Shown here: piece by piece, positions 36,235-49,173 of the stretch | Numbering within the stretch: position 1 is the first letter of the stretch | Layout of the letters: the number at the start of each line of letters is the position of its first letter | Assembly (NCBI RefSeq): GCF_026151205.1 | Contig: NC_087081.1 | Span: forward strand, 7,867,246 to 7,931,245 | Direction: 5' to 3' | From: Bolinopsis microptera | Taxonomy: Eukaryota > Ctenophora > Tentaculata > Lobata > Bolinopsidae | DNA: 64,000 bases | Notes under the pieces: model-generated | What the model saw: only the letters and a program-made list of their open reading frames with translations | Database searches by the model: none | What the model was told of the DNA's origin: nothing | Made by a program: the position numbers and the translations under genes

Positions 36235-36980
36235 AGAAGTCTTGTGAGTGCAAGAGCTTCTAAGATTAGATATATTCAGTTATTCAGTATCTACCTACTT
36301 ACCTATGGAAACTTTGTCTTGACTATGCTGTAGAGGGGAGGGACTAAATTCTGACCTTGTCTAAACTATCCTGGACAGTGACTATTAACGGTTAATTCGC
36401 TATCATATTAGAGTTCTGAGTGTACGTGAAAGATTCTGGGATTAGATATAATATCATTCAGTTATTCGGTTATTCAGTATCTACCTATTGAACCTTTATC
36501 TTGAATAAGCTGTAGAGGGGAGGGACTAAACTCTGACCATCTCTTAACTATCCTGGACAGGGAATATTAACGGTTAATTTACTATCATCTCAGTCTTCTA
36601 GAGCTACGTGAAAGAGTCTGGGATTATATATATTATTCAATTATTCAGTTATTCAGTATCTACCTATTGAACTTTTATCTTGACTAAGCTGTAGAGGGGA
36701 GGGTCTGAATTCTGACATTCTCGATACTATCCTAAACAGGGAATATTAACGGTTAATTTATTATCATAGTTCTGAGTGTACGTGAAAGAGCCTGGGATTA
36801 GATATATTCAGTTATTCAGTTATTCAGTATCTGCCTATTGAACCTCTATCTTGACTAAGCTGTAGAGGGGAGGGACTAAATTCTGACCATGTCTAAAAGT
36901 CTAAACTATCCAGGACAGGAATATTTACAGTTAATTTATTATCATATCAGAGTTCTGAGTGTACGTGAAAGAGTCTAGGT
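36235..36980. repeat. About 180-bp tandem repeat, four copies (right duplication copy)
   Basis: Units are marked by GTAGAGGGGAGGGACT-type words near 36330, 36510, 36688 and 36860. The unit weakly resembles 38240-38330, so it may derive from an ancient exon. Confidence 0.85.
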
Positions 36981-37808
36981 AAACCTTATAGGATAAACGT
37001 ACCTAATTACAGGACGTTGTTTGAACGGACATTGTTTGACATGAGAGGCCATCATAGTGTTCAGATGTGATAATTATTAAATCAGATTTCTTAAGTTTCC
37101 TTACAATATACAAAGCTAAAAGGTGAAAAACTCTAAATTTATTATCAACGAAACGAGTGTTAGCATGTGGTTAAGCGCGACAAGATAAAATAGTTGAAGA
37201 TCAGTGTTTTAACTGATCCGTTTTTCAGGAAGATTAATAGACGAAGACAAGAAGAATTAAGCCAGTAACTAATCAACTTAGAAACAAGAAGATCCCTGTA
37301 GAACGGGACCAACGTAACTTGATTGCACGAAGACACGGGACTATAATCTTGCAATTACCAGGATACATAAAGTAAGTTACTCTGTCCCCGTCAGACACAT
37401 TTACTTTCTCATTTCTTGATGAGATGAAATCTTGTAGAGATCTTATCGCAATAATTTATCTTTATACTTAAATCGATTTTTAATATTCACAGAGATTTAT
37501 AAGTTTAACAACGTAACAATGTCTAATTATCTCCAAGACGCAGTTTATCGAGTAAAGTGAAAGCTTGCGACCCTGGATAATAACAAAGTTGTGAACATGA
37601 AAATGTAAGTCAACAGAATATTGAACAATACAAGGGAAAATGAATAAACGAATTTATTTTGGCGTAGTATCACGTATCCTTTTTTTGCAGCCGAGCCCAT
37701 ATAATAAAGTAGAAAGTATCGATTTTCTTTCGTTTTCCTGCGTTTTTTTATATCAGCCATTTGTCCACATATCCGAGTAAACATTCACAACAATGTTCAC
37801 AATTACAG

Positions 37809-38525
37809 GTTTTGAGGTGAAAACCTGTAAAAGCAAATTGGATTTCACGGAGCTTATTATCAACCCTCACTATGAAGCGGATCTGCAGATTCTTCTTGAC
37901 GACAACAAGATTAACTAATGTAAGTTGACGGTGAGATACAAAAGATATTGATCCCAAATATCTAATAGTAATATTTTATTGTGTGATTAATATTTGGTCA
38001 AGGAATGAATTTGCAGATTGTGGCAATACAATGGCGATTAGCCTTGTTTCATTAACGATTTAATGTTGGGGATATTTTCTTCTTTTTTTGAGTTCTCAAA
38101 TACAAAGTTCTCAAATTGAGTACTCGAATACTCAGCATAAGAATTTACATTTGATACGGCACCAGCAGAGCTAGTGCATTAGCATAAAGTATCTTTATCT
38201 TAGGTAATCTGTGATTTTGAATTTACAATTACATACGAGCTTTGCTGAGGGGAGAGACGAAGTTCTAATCTTAATATTTCTTAACAATACAGGCCCCAGG
38301 GTAGAGTTTAATGTTACTCTTAACATGGAAATTTTCAGATGTATTGTTATAGTTGGCCCTCACACAGACACCGCAAGAAAAAGCTGTTCCTTCGTCCCAG
38401 AAGGTAAGACAAAGTTACCAACGTTTATTAGGCCAGGTTATGACACCTTTAAATATGAATATTCAATTACTATCCGACGGGGGCACTTCTCAAATTTAAC
38501 GGCTCATGATCCAACATTATTTTGA
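37809..38525 (+). other. Candidate exons of an unrecognised beta-rich protein
   Basis: 37809 onward (after ATTACAG) reads FEVKTCKSKLDFTELIINP in one frame and stops just before a GTAAGT donor. 38211-38525 is an open 104-codon stretch with LNLQLHTSFAEGRDEVLIL, NNTGPRVEFNVTLN and YDTFKYEYSITI; a donor (GTAAGA) lies at 38404. The alternation of hydrophobic residues and N-x-T sites suggests an extracellular beta-sandwich, distantly like integrin-alpha leg domains, but this is weak. No full gene could be assembled. Confidence 0.35.
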
Positions 38526-38605
38526 AACCAACTATTTCAAACCCTTACAGCTTTACAGTTGATTTGGAAAAATCATAGTGATACCAAAATAAAAATCGAG
38601 TTACT

Positions 38606-39592
38606 TAAAAACAGGGTTGAAATCAGCAGTAATAATCTTTAAGTTATTATATAAACAATCAACTTGATGATAAGATAAGTGTTTGTTTTTACATTGATAA
38701 TTTCAGGGCACTCATAATCGAGTTTCTGACTTACAAACAACAACTGTGAAAAGACTGCATTCCCGAAGTAATGAATACCACCATGATGAAACTTTAAAGG
38801 GAAACTAATATGTTTGAGCAGCGATGGACAATTTTTACTAACTTTGAGGCTTTCAATTAAAGAACGATTTTTTAGATTGAAAACTTAATTATGAAATATA
38901 AAATAATGAAATTGGGATAATATTATATTAGTGTTTTAAATAAAGACAATTTTTAAACTTTTAACCTAAATGAATTTTATATTCCTAGGTTTGCGATTTC
39001 TTTTATGCGTCGCGTAGGTACTTACTTTATTTTAATTTTGGATTGCATATTTTATTAACATACAATGCTTTCGAATTTTTATAGTTTACTTTGATCAAAA
39101 TCCCAATCCCGGGTCTAATCACTTAATGGACCGAATTCAATAAATAGAACGAAATGAAAATAATGTGGTACCTGAGCCGGCCCTCAGATTGACGTTGAAT
39201 CGTTGTTAGTTATAAAATTATAAGCTAAGGGGTGGCTGTCAAAACCTGATGTCACCACCTGATCGTTTAATTTTGGAGCATGGCAATATCCAGTTAGGTT
39301 CGATCGGTTAATACTAGTTGATACTAGTTGCATGTATCAGTGAAGTGCACTTGCGTACCAAGCTTTTACTTTGAAAAAGCATAAGTCCTTATTCTTGATA
39401 AACGACTTTAAAATATTATGTATTCATCGAAATGACCCTACTCCTCAATATCTCAATATGATCTCCACTCTCCACTTTTGCTCCTAGAAGCTCTGGTTAG
39501 AGCAAATGCAAATTGCAATCTTACCGATTATTCCTAATATGGACTAAAAATTCGATTGTTAATTGTTTCAGTTAACAATGTTCTTTTACTTT
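38606..39592. other. Intergenic, nothing recognised
   Basis: AT-rich sequence without splice-bounded open frames, repeats or RNA-like structures that could be supported. Confidence 0.5.
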
Positions 39593-40809
39593 AACGTTAT
39601 ACATCAACGGCATACATAATTGTCATAACTACTTCTACTAAGTCCGATCTACGCCAGATAACCCTGTCCCGCATCAGGGTTCGCAGTTCCTCTTTAGAGT
39701 TTGTCCCAACTTCCTTCAGTAACATAGACAAGTAGCTTTGTCTAGGTCGGCCTTGCTGTGATCTACCGTGCGTAGGTTCCCATAAGACTAAATCACTGGA
39801 AAGTAGATCAGGATGTCGGATGCAGTGTCCCGCCATTTTTAATCCCCTGCTTCGTAATTTGTTTGACAGCCTTGGTAGGCTACCATACAAAGTTATATTG
39901 CTGACCTTGTCCTTCCATGAGATACCCAGCACCATACGCAACATTTTTTTGTATGTCCAGTCCAACCTTTTCTCTGATCCGTAAAGCAGTACTGATTCAC
40001 AAGCTGCTTTGAACAATCTAATCTTAAGGCTCTTTGAGTGTTTAGATTTCCAGATATCCTTCAGTCTATGTAGGGCACCCCACGCATTTCCCTTTCTAAC
40101 CCTTATCTCCCTATCTGTGCTCTCAATCCAGGAGCCTAAGTAGATGAAATCATCCACATTTTCTACGGCTTCCCCGGATCGACTTTGAAGGTCGCTAGAT
40201 CGATCCTCCATATTCAGTGTCATGACCTTGGTCTTGCCTTCGTTTATCTGTAGTCCCACGCTTGCTGCCGATGATTCTAATCTGAGCAGGAACTCGTCAG
40301 CCTTGTCCATGTCCTCAGATAAAAGTGCTATATCATCTGCAAAGTCCACATCGGTCATGATCTTGGGCCCCACTCTTCTGCTTTTTCTACATTCGAGAGT
40401 GAGTCCAAGTCGCTCCGTATCATCGCCTATGGCTTGCCTCATGCAGTAGTCAATAACTATTGCAAAGAGGTAAGGTGCTAAGGTATCACCCTGTAACACA
40501 CCTGCAAGTATTTCGAACAATTCCGTTTCTCCGTCTGGAGTTAGGACTTTGGCCATTGTCTTCTCGTACATGAGCCGTATAAGCTGTACGATTTTGATTG
40601 GAATACCGTAACTGTAAGCTTCTAGAATCTTGAGCATTTTCCCACGATGTACACTGTCGAAAGCCTTCTTAAAGTCTATAAATGTCAGAACAGCTGGCAG
40701 TTTCCGACTCTTGACACCCTCTATAAGACGCCTCAGTATCTGCTGAGTTGTTAAATTGTCATAAACATTACAGATATAAACGTTTATAATATAGAAACGT
40801 TATACATCA
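39593..40809 (-). mobile_element. 5'-truncated LINE (RTE-type) with reverse transcriptase
   Basis: The minus-strand frame runs from about 40790 to TAA at 39597. It contains LTFIDFKKAFDSV, GVLQGDTLAPYLFAI, the catalytic FADDIALLSE and downstream thumb and C-terminal motifs (NEGKTKVMTLN, YLGSWI). The endonuclease and the N-terminal part of the enzyme are missing. An in-frame ATG exists at 40637, but the frame continues upstream of it. The 14-base AACGTTATACATCA occurs at 39593-39606 and 40796-40809, consistent with a target-site duplication. The stop codon lies at the very 3' end, as in RTE-clade elements with a minimal 3' UTR. Clade assignment is tentative. The enzyme copies element RNA into the genome; this copy cannot be autonomous. 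Confidence 0.8.
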
Positions 40810-40867
40810 CGATTTAGTGGTACCGGTTTTTTCCTTTTTACCTTTGAGCCATAAACAGCTTTAAACA

Positions 40868-43800
40868 GTCTTAGAGAGTTTTAGAGAGTTTATAGTAAAA
40901 GCGATCAACCTAGTGGGGTCCTCGTGTTAAATGTAGGGTAACCCTAGTTAAACCTAAGTTAAACCTAAGTTTTAGAGAGTTTTAGAGAGTTTATAGTAAA
41001 AGCGATCAACCTAGTGGGGTCCTCATGTTAAATGTAGGGTAACCCTAGTTAAACCTAAGTTAAACCTAAGTTTTAGAGAGTTTTAGAGAGTTTATAGTAA
41101 AAGCGATCAACCTAGTGGGGTCCTCGTGTTAAATGTAGGGTAACCCTAGTTAAACCTAAGTTAAACCTAAGTTTTAGGGAGTTTTAGAGAGTTTATAGTG
41201 AAAGCGATCAACCTAGTGGGGTCCTCGTGTTAAATGTAGGGTAACCCTAGTTAAACCTAAGTTAAACCTAAGTTTTAGAGAGTTTTAGAGAGTTTATAGT
41301 AAAAGCGATCAACCTAGTGGGGTCCTCGTGTTAAACGTAGGGTAACCCTAGTTAAACGTAAGTTAAACCTAAGTTTTAGAGAGTTTTAGAGAGTTTATAG
41401 TAAAAGCGATCAACCTAGTGGGGTCCTCGTGTTAAATGTAGGGTAACCCTAGTTAAACCTAAGTTAAACCTAAGTTTTAGGGAGTTTTAGAGAGTTTATA
41501 GTAAAAGCGATCAACCTAGTGGGGTCCTCGTGTTAAATGTAGGGTAACCCTAGTTAAACCTAAGTTAAACCTAAGTTTTAGAGAGTTTTAGAGAGTTTAT
41601 AGTAAAAGCGATCAACCTAGTGGGGTCCTCGTGTTAAATGTAGGGTAACCCTAGTTAAACCTAAGTTAAACCTAAGTTTTAGGGAGTTTTAGAGAGTTTA
41701 TAGTGAAAGCGATCAACCTAGTGGGGTCCTCGTGTTAAATGTAGGGTAACCCTAGTTAAACCTAAGTTAAACCTAAGTTTTAGAGAGTTTTAGAGAGTTT
41801 ATAGTAAAAGCGATCAACCTAGTGGGGTCCTCGTGTTAAATGTAGGGTAACCCTAGTTAAACCTAAGTTAAACCTAAGTTTTAGAGAGTTTTAGAGAGTT
41901 TATAGTAAAAGCGATCAACCTAGTGGGGTCCTCGTGTTAAATGTAGGGTAACCCTAGTTAAACCTAAGTTAAACCTAAGTTTTAGAGAGTTTTAGAGAGT
42001 TTATAGTAAAAGCGATCAACCTAGTGGGGTCCTCGTGTTAAATGTAGGGTAACCCTAGTTAAACCTAAGTTAAACCTAAGTTTTAGAGAGTTTTAGAGAG
42101 TTTATAGTGAAAGCGATCAACCTAGTGGGGTCCTCGTGTTAAATGTAGGGTAACCCTAGTTAAACCTAAGTTAAACCTAAGTTTTAGAGAGTTTTAGAGA
42201 GTTTATAGTGAAAGCGATCAACCTAGTGGGGTCCTCGTGTTAAATGTAGGGTAACCCTAGTTAAACCTAAGTTAAACCTAAGTTTTAGAGAGTTTTAGAA
42301 AGTTTATAGTAAAAGCGATCAACCTAGTGGGGTCCTCATGTTAAATGTAGGGTAACCCTAGTTAAACCTAAGTTAAACCTAAGTTTTAGAGAGTTTTAGA
42401 GAGTTTATAGTAAAAGCGATCAACCTAGTGGGGTCCTCATGTTAAACGTAGGGTAACCCTAGTTAAACCTAAGTTAAACCTAAGTTTTAGAGAGTTTTAG
42501 AGAGTTTATAGTAAAAGCGATCAACCTAGTGGGGTCCTCGTGTTAAATGTAGGGTAACCCTAGTTAAACCTAAGTTAAACCTAAGTTTTAGAGAGTTTTA
42601 GAGAGTTTATAGTAAAAGCGATCAACCTAGTGGGGTCCTCATGTTAAATGTAGGGTAACCCTAGTTAAACCTAAGTTAAACCTAAGTTTTAGAGAGTTTT
42701 AGAGAGTTTATAGTAAAAGCGATCAACCTAGTGGGGTCCTCATGTTAAATGTAGGGTAACCCTAGTTAAACCTAAGTTAAACCTAAGTTTTAGGGAGTTT
42801 TAGAGAGTTTATAGTGAAAGCGATCAACCTAGTGGGGTCCTCGTGTTAAATGTAGGGTAACCCTAGTTAAACCTAAGTTAAACCTAAGTTTTAGGGAGTT
42901 TTAGAGAGTTTATAGTAAAAGCGATCAACCTAGTGGGGTCCTCGTGTTAAATGTAGGGTAACCCTAGTTAAACCTAAGTTAAACCTAAGTTTTAGAGAGT
43001 TTTAGAGAGTTTATAGTAAAAGCGATCAACCTAGTGGGGTCCTCATGTTAAACGTAGGGTAACCCTAGTTAAACGTAAGTTAAACCTAAGTTTTAGAGAG
43101 TTTTAGAGAGTTTATAGTAAAAGCGATCAACCTAGTGGGGTCCTCGTGTTAAACGTAGGGTAACCCTAGTTAAACCTAAGTTAAACCTAAGTTTTAGAGA
43201 GTTTTAGAGAGTTTATAGTGAAAGCGATCAACCTAGTGGGGTCCTCGTGTTAAATGTAGGGTAACCCTAGTTAAACCTAAGTTAAACCTAAGTTTTAGAG
43301 AGTTTTAGAGAGTTTATAGTAAAAGCGATCAACCTAGTGGGGTCCTCATGTTAAATGTAGGGTAACCCTAGTTAAACCTAAGTTAAACCTAAGTTTTAGA
43401 GAGTTTTAGAAAGTTTATAGTAAAAGCGATCAACCTAGTGGGGTCCTCATGTTAAATGTAGGGTAACCCTAGTTAAACCTAAGTTAAACCTAAGTTTTAG
43501 AGAGTTTTAGAGAGTTTATAGTAAAAGCGATCAACCTAGTGGGGTCCTCGTGTTAAACGTAGGGTAACCCTAGTTAAACCTAAGTTAAACCTAAGTTTTA
43601 GAGAGTTTTAGAGAGTTTATAGTAAAAGCGATCAACCTAGTGGGGTCCTCGTGTTAAACGTAGGGTAACCCTAGTTAAACCTAAGTTAAACCTAAGTTTT
43701 AGAGAGTTTTAGAGAGTTTATATTAAAAGCGATCAACCTAGTGGGGTCCTCGTGTTAAATGTAGGGTAACCCTAGTTAAACCTAAGTTAAACCTAAGTTT

Positions 43801-46035
43801 TAGAGAGTTTTAGAGAGTTTATAGTAAAAGCGATCAACCTAGTGGGGTCCTCGTGTTAAATGTAGGGTAACCCTAGTTAAACCTAAGTTAAACCTAAGTT
43901 TTAGGGAGTTTTAGAGAGTTTATAGTGAAAGCGATCAACCTAGTGGGGTCCTCGTGTTAAATGTAGGGTAACCCTAGTTAAACCTAAGTTAAACCTAAGT
44001 TTTAGAGAGTTTTAGAGAGTTTATAGTAAAAGCGATCAACCTAGTGGGGTCCTCGTGTTAAATGTAGGGTAACCCTAGTTAAACCTAAGTTAAACCTAAG
44101 TTTTAGAGAGTTTTAGAGAGTTTATAGTAAAAGCGATCAACCTAGTGGGGTCCTCGTGTTAAATGTAGGGTAACCCTAGTTAAACCTAAGTTAAACCTAA
44201 GTTTTAGAGAGTTTTAGAGAGTTTATAGTGAAAGCGATCAACCTAGTGGGGTCCTCGTGTTAAATGTAGGGTAACCCTAGTTAAACCTAAGTTAAACCTA
44301 AGTTTTAGAGAGTTTTAGAGAGTTTATAGTGAAAGCGATCAACCTAGTGGGGTCCTCGTGTTAAATGTAGGGTAACCCTAGTTAAACCTAAGTTAAACCT
44401 AAGTTTTAGAGAGTTTTAGAAAGTTTATAGTAAAAGCGATCAACCTAGTGGGGTCCTCATGTTAAATGTAGGGTAACCCTAGTTAAACCTAAGTTAAACC
44501 TAAGTTTTAGAGAGTTTTAGAGAGTTTATAGTAAAAGCGATCAACCTAGTGGGGTCCTCGTGTTAAACGTAGGGTAACCCTAGTTAAACCTAAGTTAAAC
44601 CTAAGTTTTAGAGAGTTTTAGAGAGTTTATAGTAAAAGCGATCAACCTAGTGGGGTCCTCATGTTAAATGTAGGGTAACCCTAGTTAAACCTAAGTTAAA
44701 CCTAAGTTTTAGAGAGTTTTAGAGAGTTTATAGTAAAAGCGATCAACCTAGTGGGGTCCTCGTGTTAAATGTAGGGTAACCCTAGTTAAACCTAAGTTAA
44801 ACCTAAGTTTTAGAGAGTTTATAGTAAAAGCGATCAACCTAGTGGGGTCCTCGTGTTAAACGTAGGGTAACCCTATTTAAACGTAAGTTAAACCTAAGTT
44901 TTAGAGAGTTTTAGAGAGTTTATAGTAAAAGCGATCAACCTAGTGGGGTCCTCGTGTTAAACGTAGGGTAACCCTAGTTAAACCTAAGTTAAACCTAAGT
45001 TTTAGAGAGTTTTAGAGAGTTTATAGTGAAAGCGATCAACCTAGTGGGGTCCTCGTGTTAAATGTAGGGTAACCCTAGTTAAACCTAAGTTAAACCTAAG
45101 TTTTAGAGAGTTTTAGAGAGTTTATAGTAAAAGCGATCAACCTAGTGGGGTCCTCATGTTAAATGTAGGGTAACCCTAGTTAAACCTAAGTTAAACCTAA
45201 GTTTTAGAGAGTTTTAGAAAGTTTATAGTAAAAGCGATCAACCTAGTGGGGTCCTCATGTTAAATGTAGGGTAACCCTAGTTAAACCTAAGTTAAACCTA
45301 AGTTTTAGAGAGTTTTAGAGAGTTTATAGTAAAAGCGATCAACCTAGTGGGGTCCTCGTGTTAAATGTAGGGTAACCCTAGTTAAACCTAAGTTAAACCT
45401 AAGTTTTAGAGAGTTTTAGAGAGTTTATAGTAAAAGCGATCAACCTAGTGGGGTCCTCGTGTTAAATGTAGGGTAACCCTAGTTAAACGTAAGTTAAACC
45501 TAAGTTTTAGAGAGTTTTAGAGAGTTTATAGTAAAAGCGATCAACCTAGTGGGGTCCTCGTGTTAAATGTAGGGTAACCCTAGTTAAACCTAAGTTAAAC
45601 CTAAGTTTTAGAGAGTTTTAGAGAGTTTATAGTAAAAGCGATCAACCTAGTGGGGTCCTCATGTTAAACGTAGGGTAACCCTAGTTAAACCTAAGTTAAA
45701 CCTAAGTTTTAGGGAGTTTTAGAGAGTTTATAGTAAAAGCGATCAACCTAGTGGGGTCCTCGTGTTAAATGTATGGTAACCCTAGTTAAACGTAAGTTAA
45801 ACCTAAGTTTTAGAGAGTTTTAGAGAGTTTATAGTAAAAGCGATCAACCTAGTGGGGTCCTCGTGTTAAACGTAGGGTAACCCTAGTTAAACGTAAGTTA
45901 AACCTAAGTTTTAGAGAGTTTTAGAGAGTTTATAGTAAAAGCGATCAACCTAGTGGGGTCCTCGTGTTAAACGTAGGGTAACCCTAGTTAAACCTAAGTT
46001 AAACCTAAGTTTTAGAGAGTTTTAGAGAGTTTATA
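40868..46035. repeat. 101-bp satellite array, about 51 copies
   Basis: The unit runs from TTTTAGAGAGTTTTAGAGAG through GCGATCAACCTAGTGGGG and GTAGGGTAACCCTAG to two TTAAACCTAAG words. Copies are more than 95 percent alike; one unit near 44810 lacks 10 bases. Variant sites (GTGTT/ATGTT, AAATG/AAACG, GAGAG/GGGAG, AAAAGC/GAAAGC) recur in blocks. A rare variant (TTTTAGAAAG) is found at 42297, 43408, 44418 and 45216. Confidence 0.98.
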
Positions 46036-46997
46036 CTTTTATAGTTAAAGCGATCAACCTGAGGTCCTCATGTTAAATGGTTGTTACCAAAACTTCATGA
46101 TGAGATGATCACTAAACGGCCATGTTTGGGTGGTCCTAATTCCAAACGTGGACCTGACGACAAGTTTAGTCGTGGTTCCATGAGCAGATACAGATCATGG
46201 TTTTGTGATTTTATCAGAATGTGAGCTGAAATACAAATGGACCTTTGAATTGTTCTATTGCAATGTGAACTTGAGATAAGTACCGTGCTGCCTCATAATC
46301 ATTTAATTTTTCAACTTATCTATTTGAGCTACAAAAAATTCCATCTTTTTTCAGAAACGAAGTGCTAAACCTACATCACCTGTACTTCAAACCACGTGAC
46401 TCCACCACGTGCGCGCGCGACCACCGTGACCCCACTAAGTGTAGCACGTGACCTCACACCACTCCCCTCGCCGCACAGGATACACCACACCACCTGAGCA
46501 CCCCCACTACTAACTCAGTAACTTTCAACTGTGACCTAACTTTTCCAGGTCTGCTCAACAGCTCGCAGGGAAACTGTTAAGTTGCTTCCATGAGGTCCAG
46601 GTTGATTATTATTGCAGCTGATGTTATTATCATAGCTTTACTAGCTATCCAGGTAGCACGTGACCATGTAGCACGTGACCATGCACTGCCCCACTTAGCT
46701 CACCCCCTCACGGGGTGATGTCTCGTTAGATCCCAGACCGGGGGTAAGGACTACTTTGAAAACTGTCGAATATAGGGATTCTTAGCTTTACTACTTTTTA
46801 AAGGGGTTAAAAGTTTTATTGTTTAATTTTTACCGACTTAAATAGTCGGTAAATCTATACAGTTATGATTTTAATTTTGAATTGTATATTATAGCGGCCC
46901 CGAGCTCATTTAGTGAATAGTGATAATATTGTAGTTATAATCTTCACGTTCCCAAGAAACGACTAAAATATATTGGAATGGAACTTGGTGATACTGA
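46036..46997. other. Non-coding, E-box-rich
   Basis: 46390-46680 holds five CACGTG sites in a C-rich stretch with alternating GCGCGCG. No gene was recognised. Confidence 0.45.
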
Positions 46998-47182
46998 TAC
47001 CTTATCGGACTTTATTTGAACGGACATTAATTGGACGCTGGAGGCCTTAGCGTTCATTTTAATGTCCGTTCAAATAAAAACCGACAAGGTATTTAAATTA
47101 AATATATTAAATGAATGTCTTTGAGTGTTCATTTTAATGTCCGTTCACAAAATGTCCGGTCAAATAACGTCCGATAAATACC
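46998..47182. mobile_element. MITE with TACCTTATCGGAC ends (copy 1)
   Basis: 46998-47093 is a compact inverted repeat (TACCTTATCGGACTTTATTT and a close complement), followed to 47182 by a second right-end-like segment (AATGTCCGTTC, AACGTCCGATAAATACC). A related copy is at 47582-47713. Confidence 0.7.
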
Positions 47183-47581
47183 TAGTTAGATAATAGTACA
47201 TATTAACTGCATGAAATAGAACATATTATTACCAGTTAGACTGACTACTTTTAATATTCTGTCGGTGAACTATGTGACCCCTTATACTAAAATATAACAT
47301 CGAGTTGTCTTTACGCTTTTTTACTTATAATTATATCCTAACCAAAATAGCGTAATGCATCAAATTCACTATAACGGTAACCATGCTTTGGCCATAACAT
47401 ATTAACTGTATTTGCAGTTATATCTATAAAAAATGGGGATTTTCCTCAGTCAATCTATTCTTGCTGTATGGGTATTGGGTACCTGTAAGAGCCATTGGAC
47501 TTGATATTTCTTAGCGCAATATTTGTAGACATGATCACTCTTCTGATTTAAGGTTGCAGTTTATCCTTAAGTCTTTTTAGT

Positions 47582-47713
47582 TACCTTATTGGACTTTAAT
47601 TGAACGGACATTAATTGTACTGTGGACACTAAAGGCCCTAGCGTTAATTTTAATGTCCGTCGAAATTTTTTTCCGTTCACTCAATTTCCGGTCAAATAAC
47701 GTTCGATAAGGTA
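47582..47713. mobile_element. MITE with TACCTTATTGGAC ends (copy 2)
   Basis: 132 bp from TACCTTATTGGACTTTAATT to AACGTTCGATAAGGTA, with GAACGGACATTAATT and TTAATGTCCGT as inner inverted words. Confidence 0.75.
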
Positions 47714-49173
47714 TTCGGAATTAGCGTTGATAGCACGTGCATGCTACTTGTTTTGGAGCGGATTTCATTTCCGTCGTGAGTAAAGAAAGATTTGTGGTTT
47801 AGTCGAACAGTAGTTTCAACACTAAAAGTTGAGCTTTATTATCGTGTTATAGTTGACAGTTAACATACACTAAACGCTCTATTTCAGAAAAATATTTTGT
47901 AGTTGTTTCATGTGGGAAGTGCACAAAACACAACACTAAAAACTTATTTTACAGCTTATACTCTCTACTGTTCAAACAATTACTCTTCGCCGTGTGCTGT
48001 GTTTGTGCAATTTGAATTATTATTATTGTTAGAAGTAGTATTATCTGTCAGGGTGAAGTAGTCTCCTGCACCTCTCCACCTCGACTAGTCCACTTGTCTC
48101 ACGTCGTGACCCTCATCGTCATTTCATTTAAATATCGGGGCGAAATTGCTCGTGCGCGGCGGGCCTACAACGTGAAAAAGTTTAAGCATGCAATTCCTGC
48201 ATTCCAAAGGTGATCGTAGCCCTTACGGAATTATACAAAAAGGTAGTTATGTAGCTTGCTTGACCGTGTCAAAACCTGTACCTGTACAAAATGTTACCTT
48301 AACCAAAATAGGGTAAAGTGGCCGCAGTGTCTCCTTTTCCAAACCGAAAGAAATTACACCAATTTGAAGTACAGTGCCTCACCACTAAGTATTATGAGAG
48401 AAAGTGTCCTAAAGTAATCTGTTACCGCTGAGTAATGATTATTGCCTCCCTACTCTTAGAGCTACCGCCAACAATGTCACAGTGTATAAAGTGTATAATA
48501 CCAGATTTAGACTTATAGTTATTGGTGTTGTTCGTCTAACCTGTTGCTATGAGCGTACTCTCTGCTAATGTACTAATTAATTACTAGTGTAACCTGAAGC
48601 GGAGGTAGATGCGATCGTGAGGTTATATCCATGACTTGACTCCACCAGGGCCGCTGTAGTCAAGTGTTAGTAACTGCAGGGTGCTGTGTTGATGGGGAGT
48701 TGCTAGGGAGTTGCTAGGGTGCTGTGTCGGTATAGCGTGCTCTCACGTGCCTGGAACAAGTGTTAAACGTAGCTGATAAAACAATGATACGCAAGTTGCA
48801 GGTAAAATAGTTACACTTTTGGTGAGGAATTTGAGTAAATTATAAACATGATCCTTGTCTAGGGTTCAAAAGGATTTAGTCATGGGTGTGGTGGACAGTT
48901 CTGGATTTAGTCCACTGAGCTGAGTTGTTATTGCAACCCTATGTGATAGTCGCTACGAGGAAAAACACCATGTTGAGTGACAGTCTTCGAGTGCAGACAT
49001 TTGAATCGGGCGTCGCCGGGCAACTGACTATATCATTTGTGACTTGAAGTTTCTTAGTTTAGGCTTAAGAGTTACGTAAAGCTAGATAGATCTCCACCGC
49101 TTTTATTTTTGGAGTCATTATAATTCCTCGCACACCATATGATGATGCTGACAATAGTCTTCAATACTATTGA
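47714..49173. other. Intergenic, nothing recognised
   Basis: 48095-48150 shares CTTGTCTCACGTCGTGA with 9920-9940, a small dispersed repeat. No coding or RNA gene signal was found. Confidence 0.45.

Larger units (their letters stand above)
35216..38605. repeat. Right copy of the tandem segmental duplication
   Basis: About 3.3 kb collinear with the left copy; it lacks both large transposons, so it shows both pre-insertion sites. Similarity ends near 38605 after AAAAATCGAGTTA. Confidence 0.9.

Noticed and set aside
40868-46035. Possible CRISPR-like array
   Set aside because: Units are contiguous 101-bp repeats with no unique spacers, in a eukaryotic context.
46385-46690. CACGTG-rich region as a CpG-type promoter
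   Set aside because: E-box words are frequent, but no gene start, TATA-like or initiator context was found nearby on either strand.
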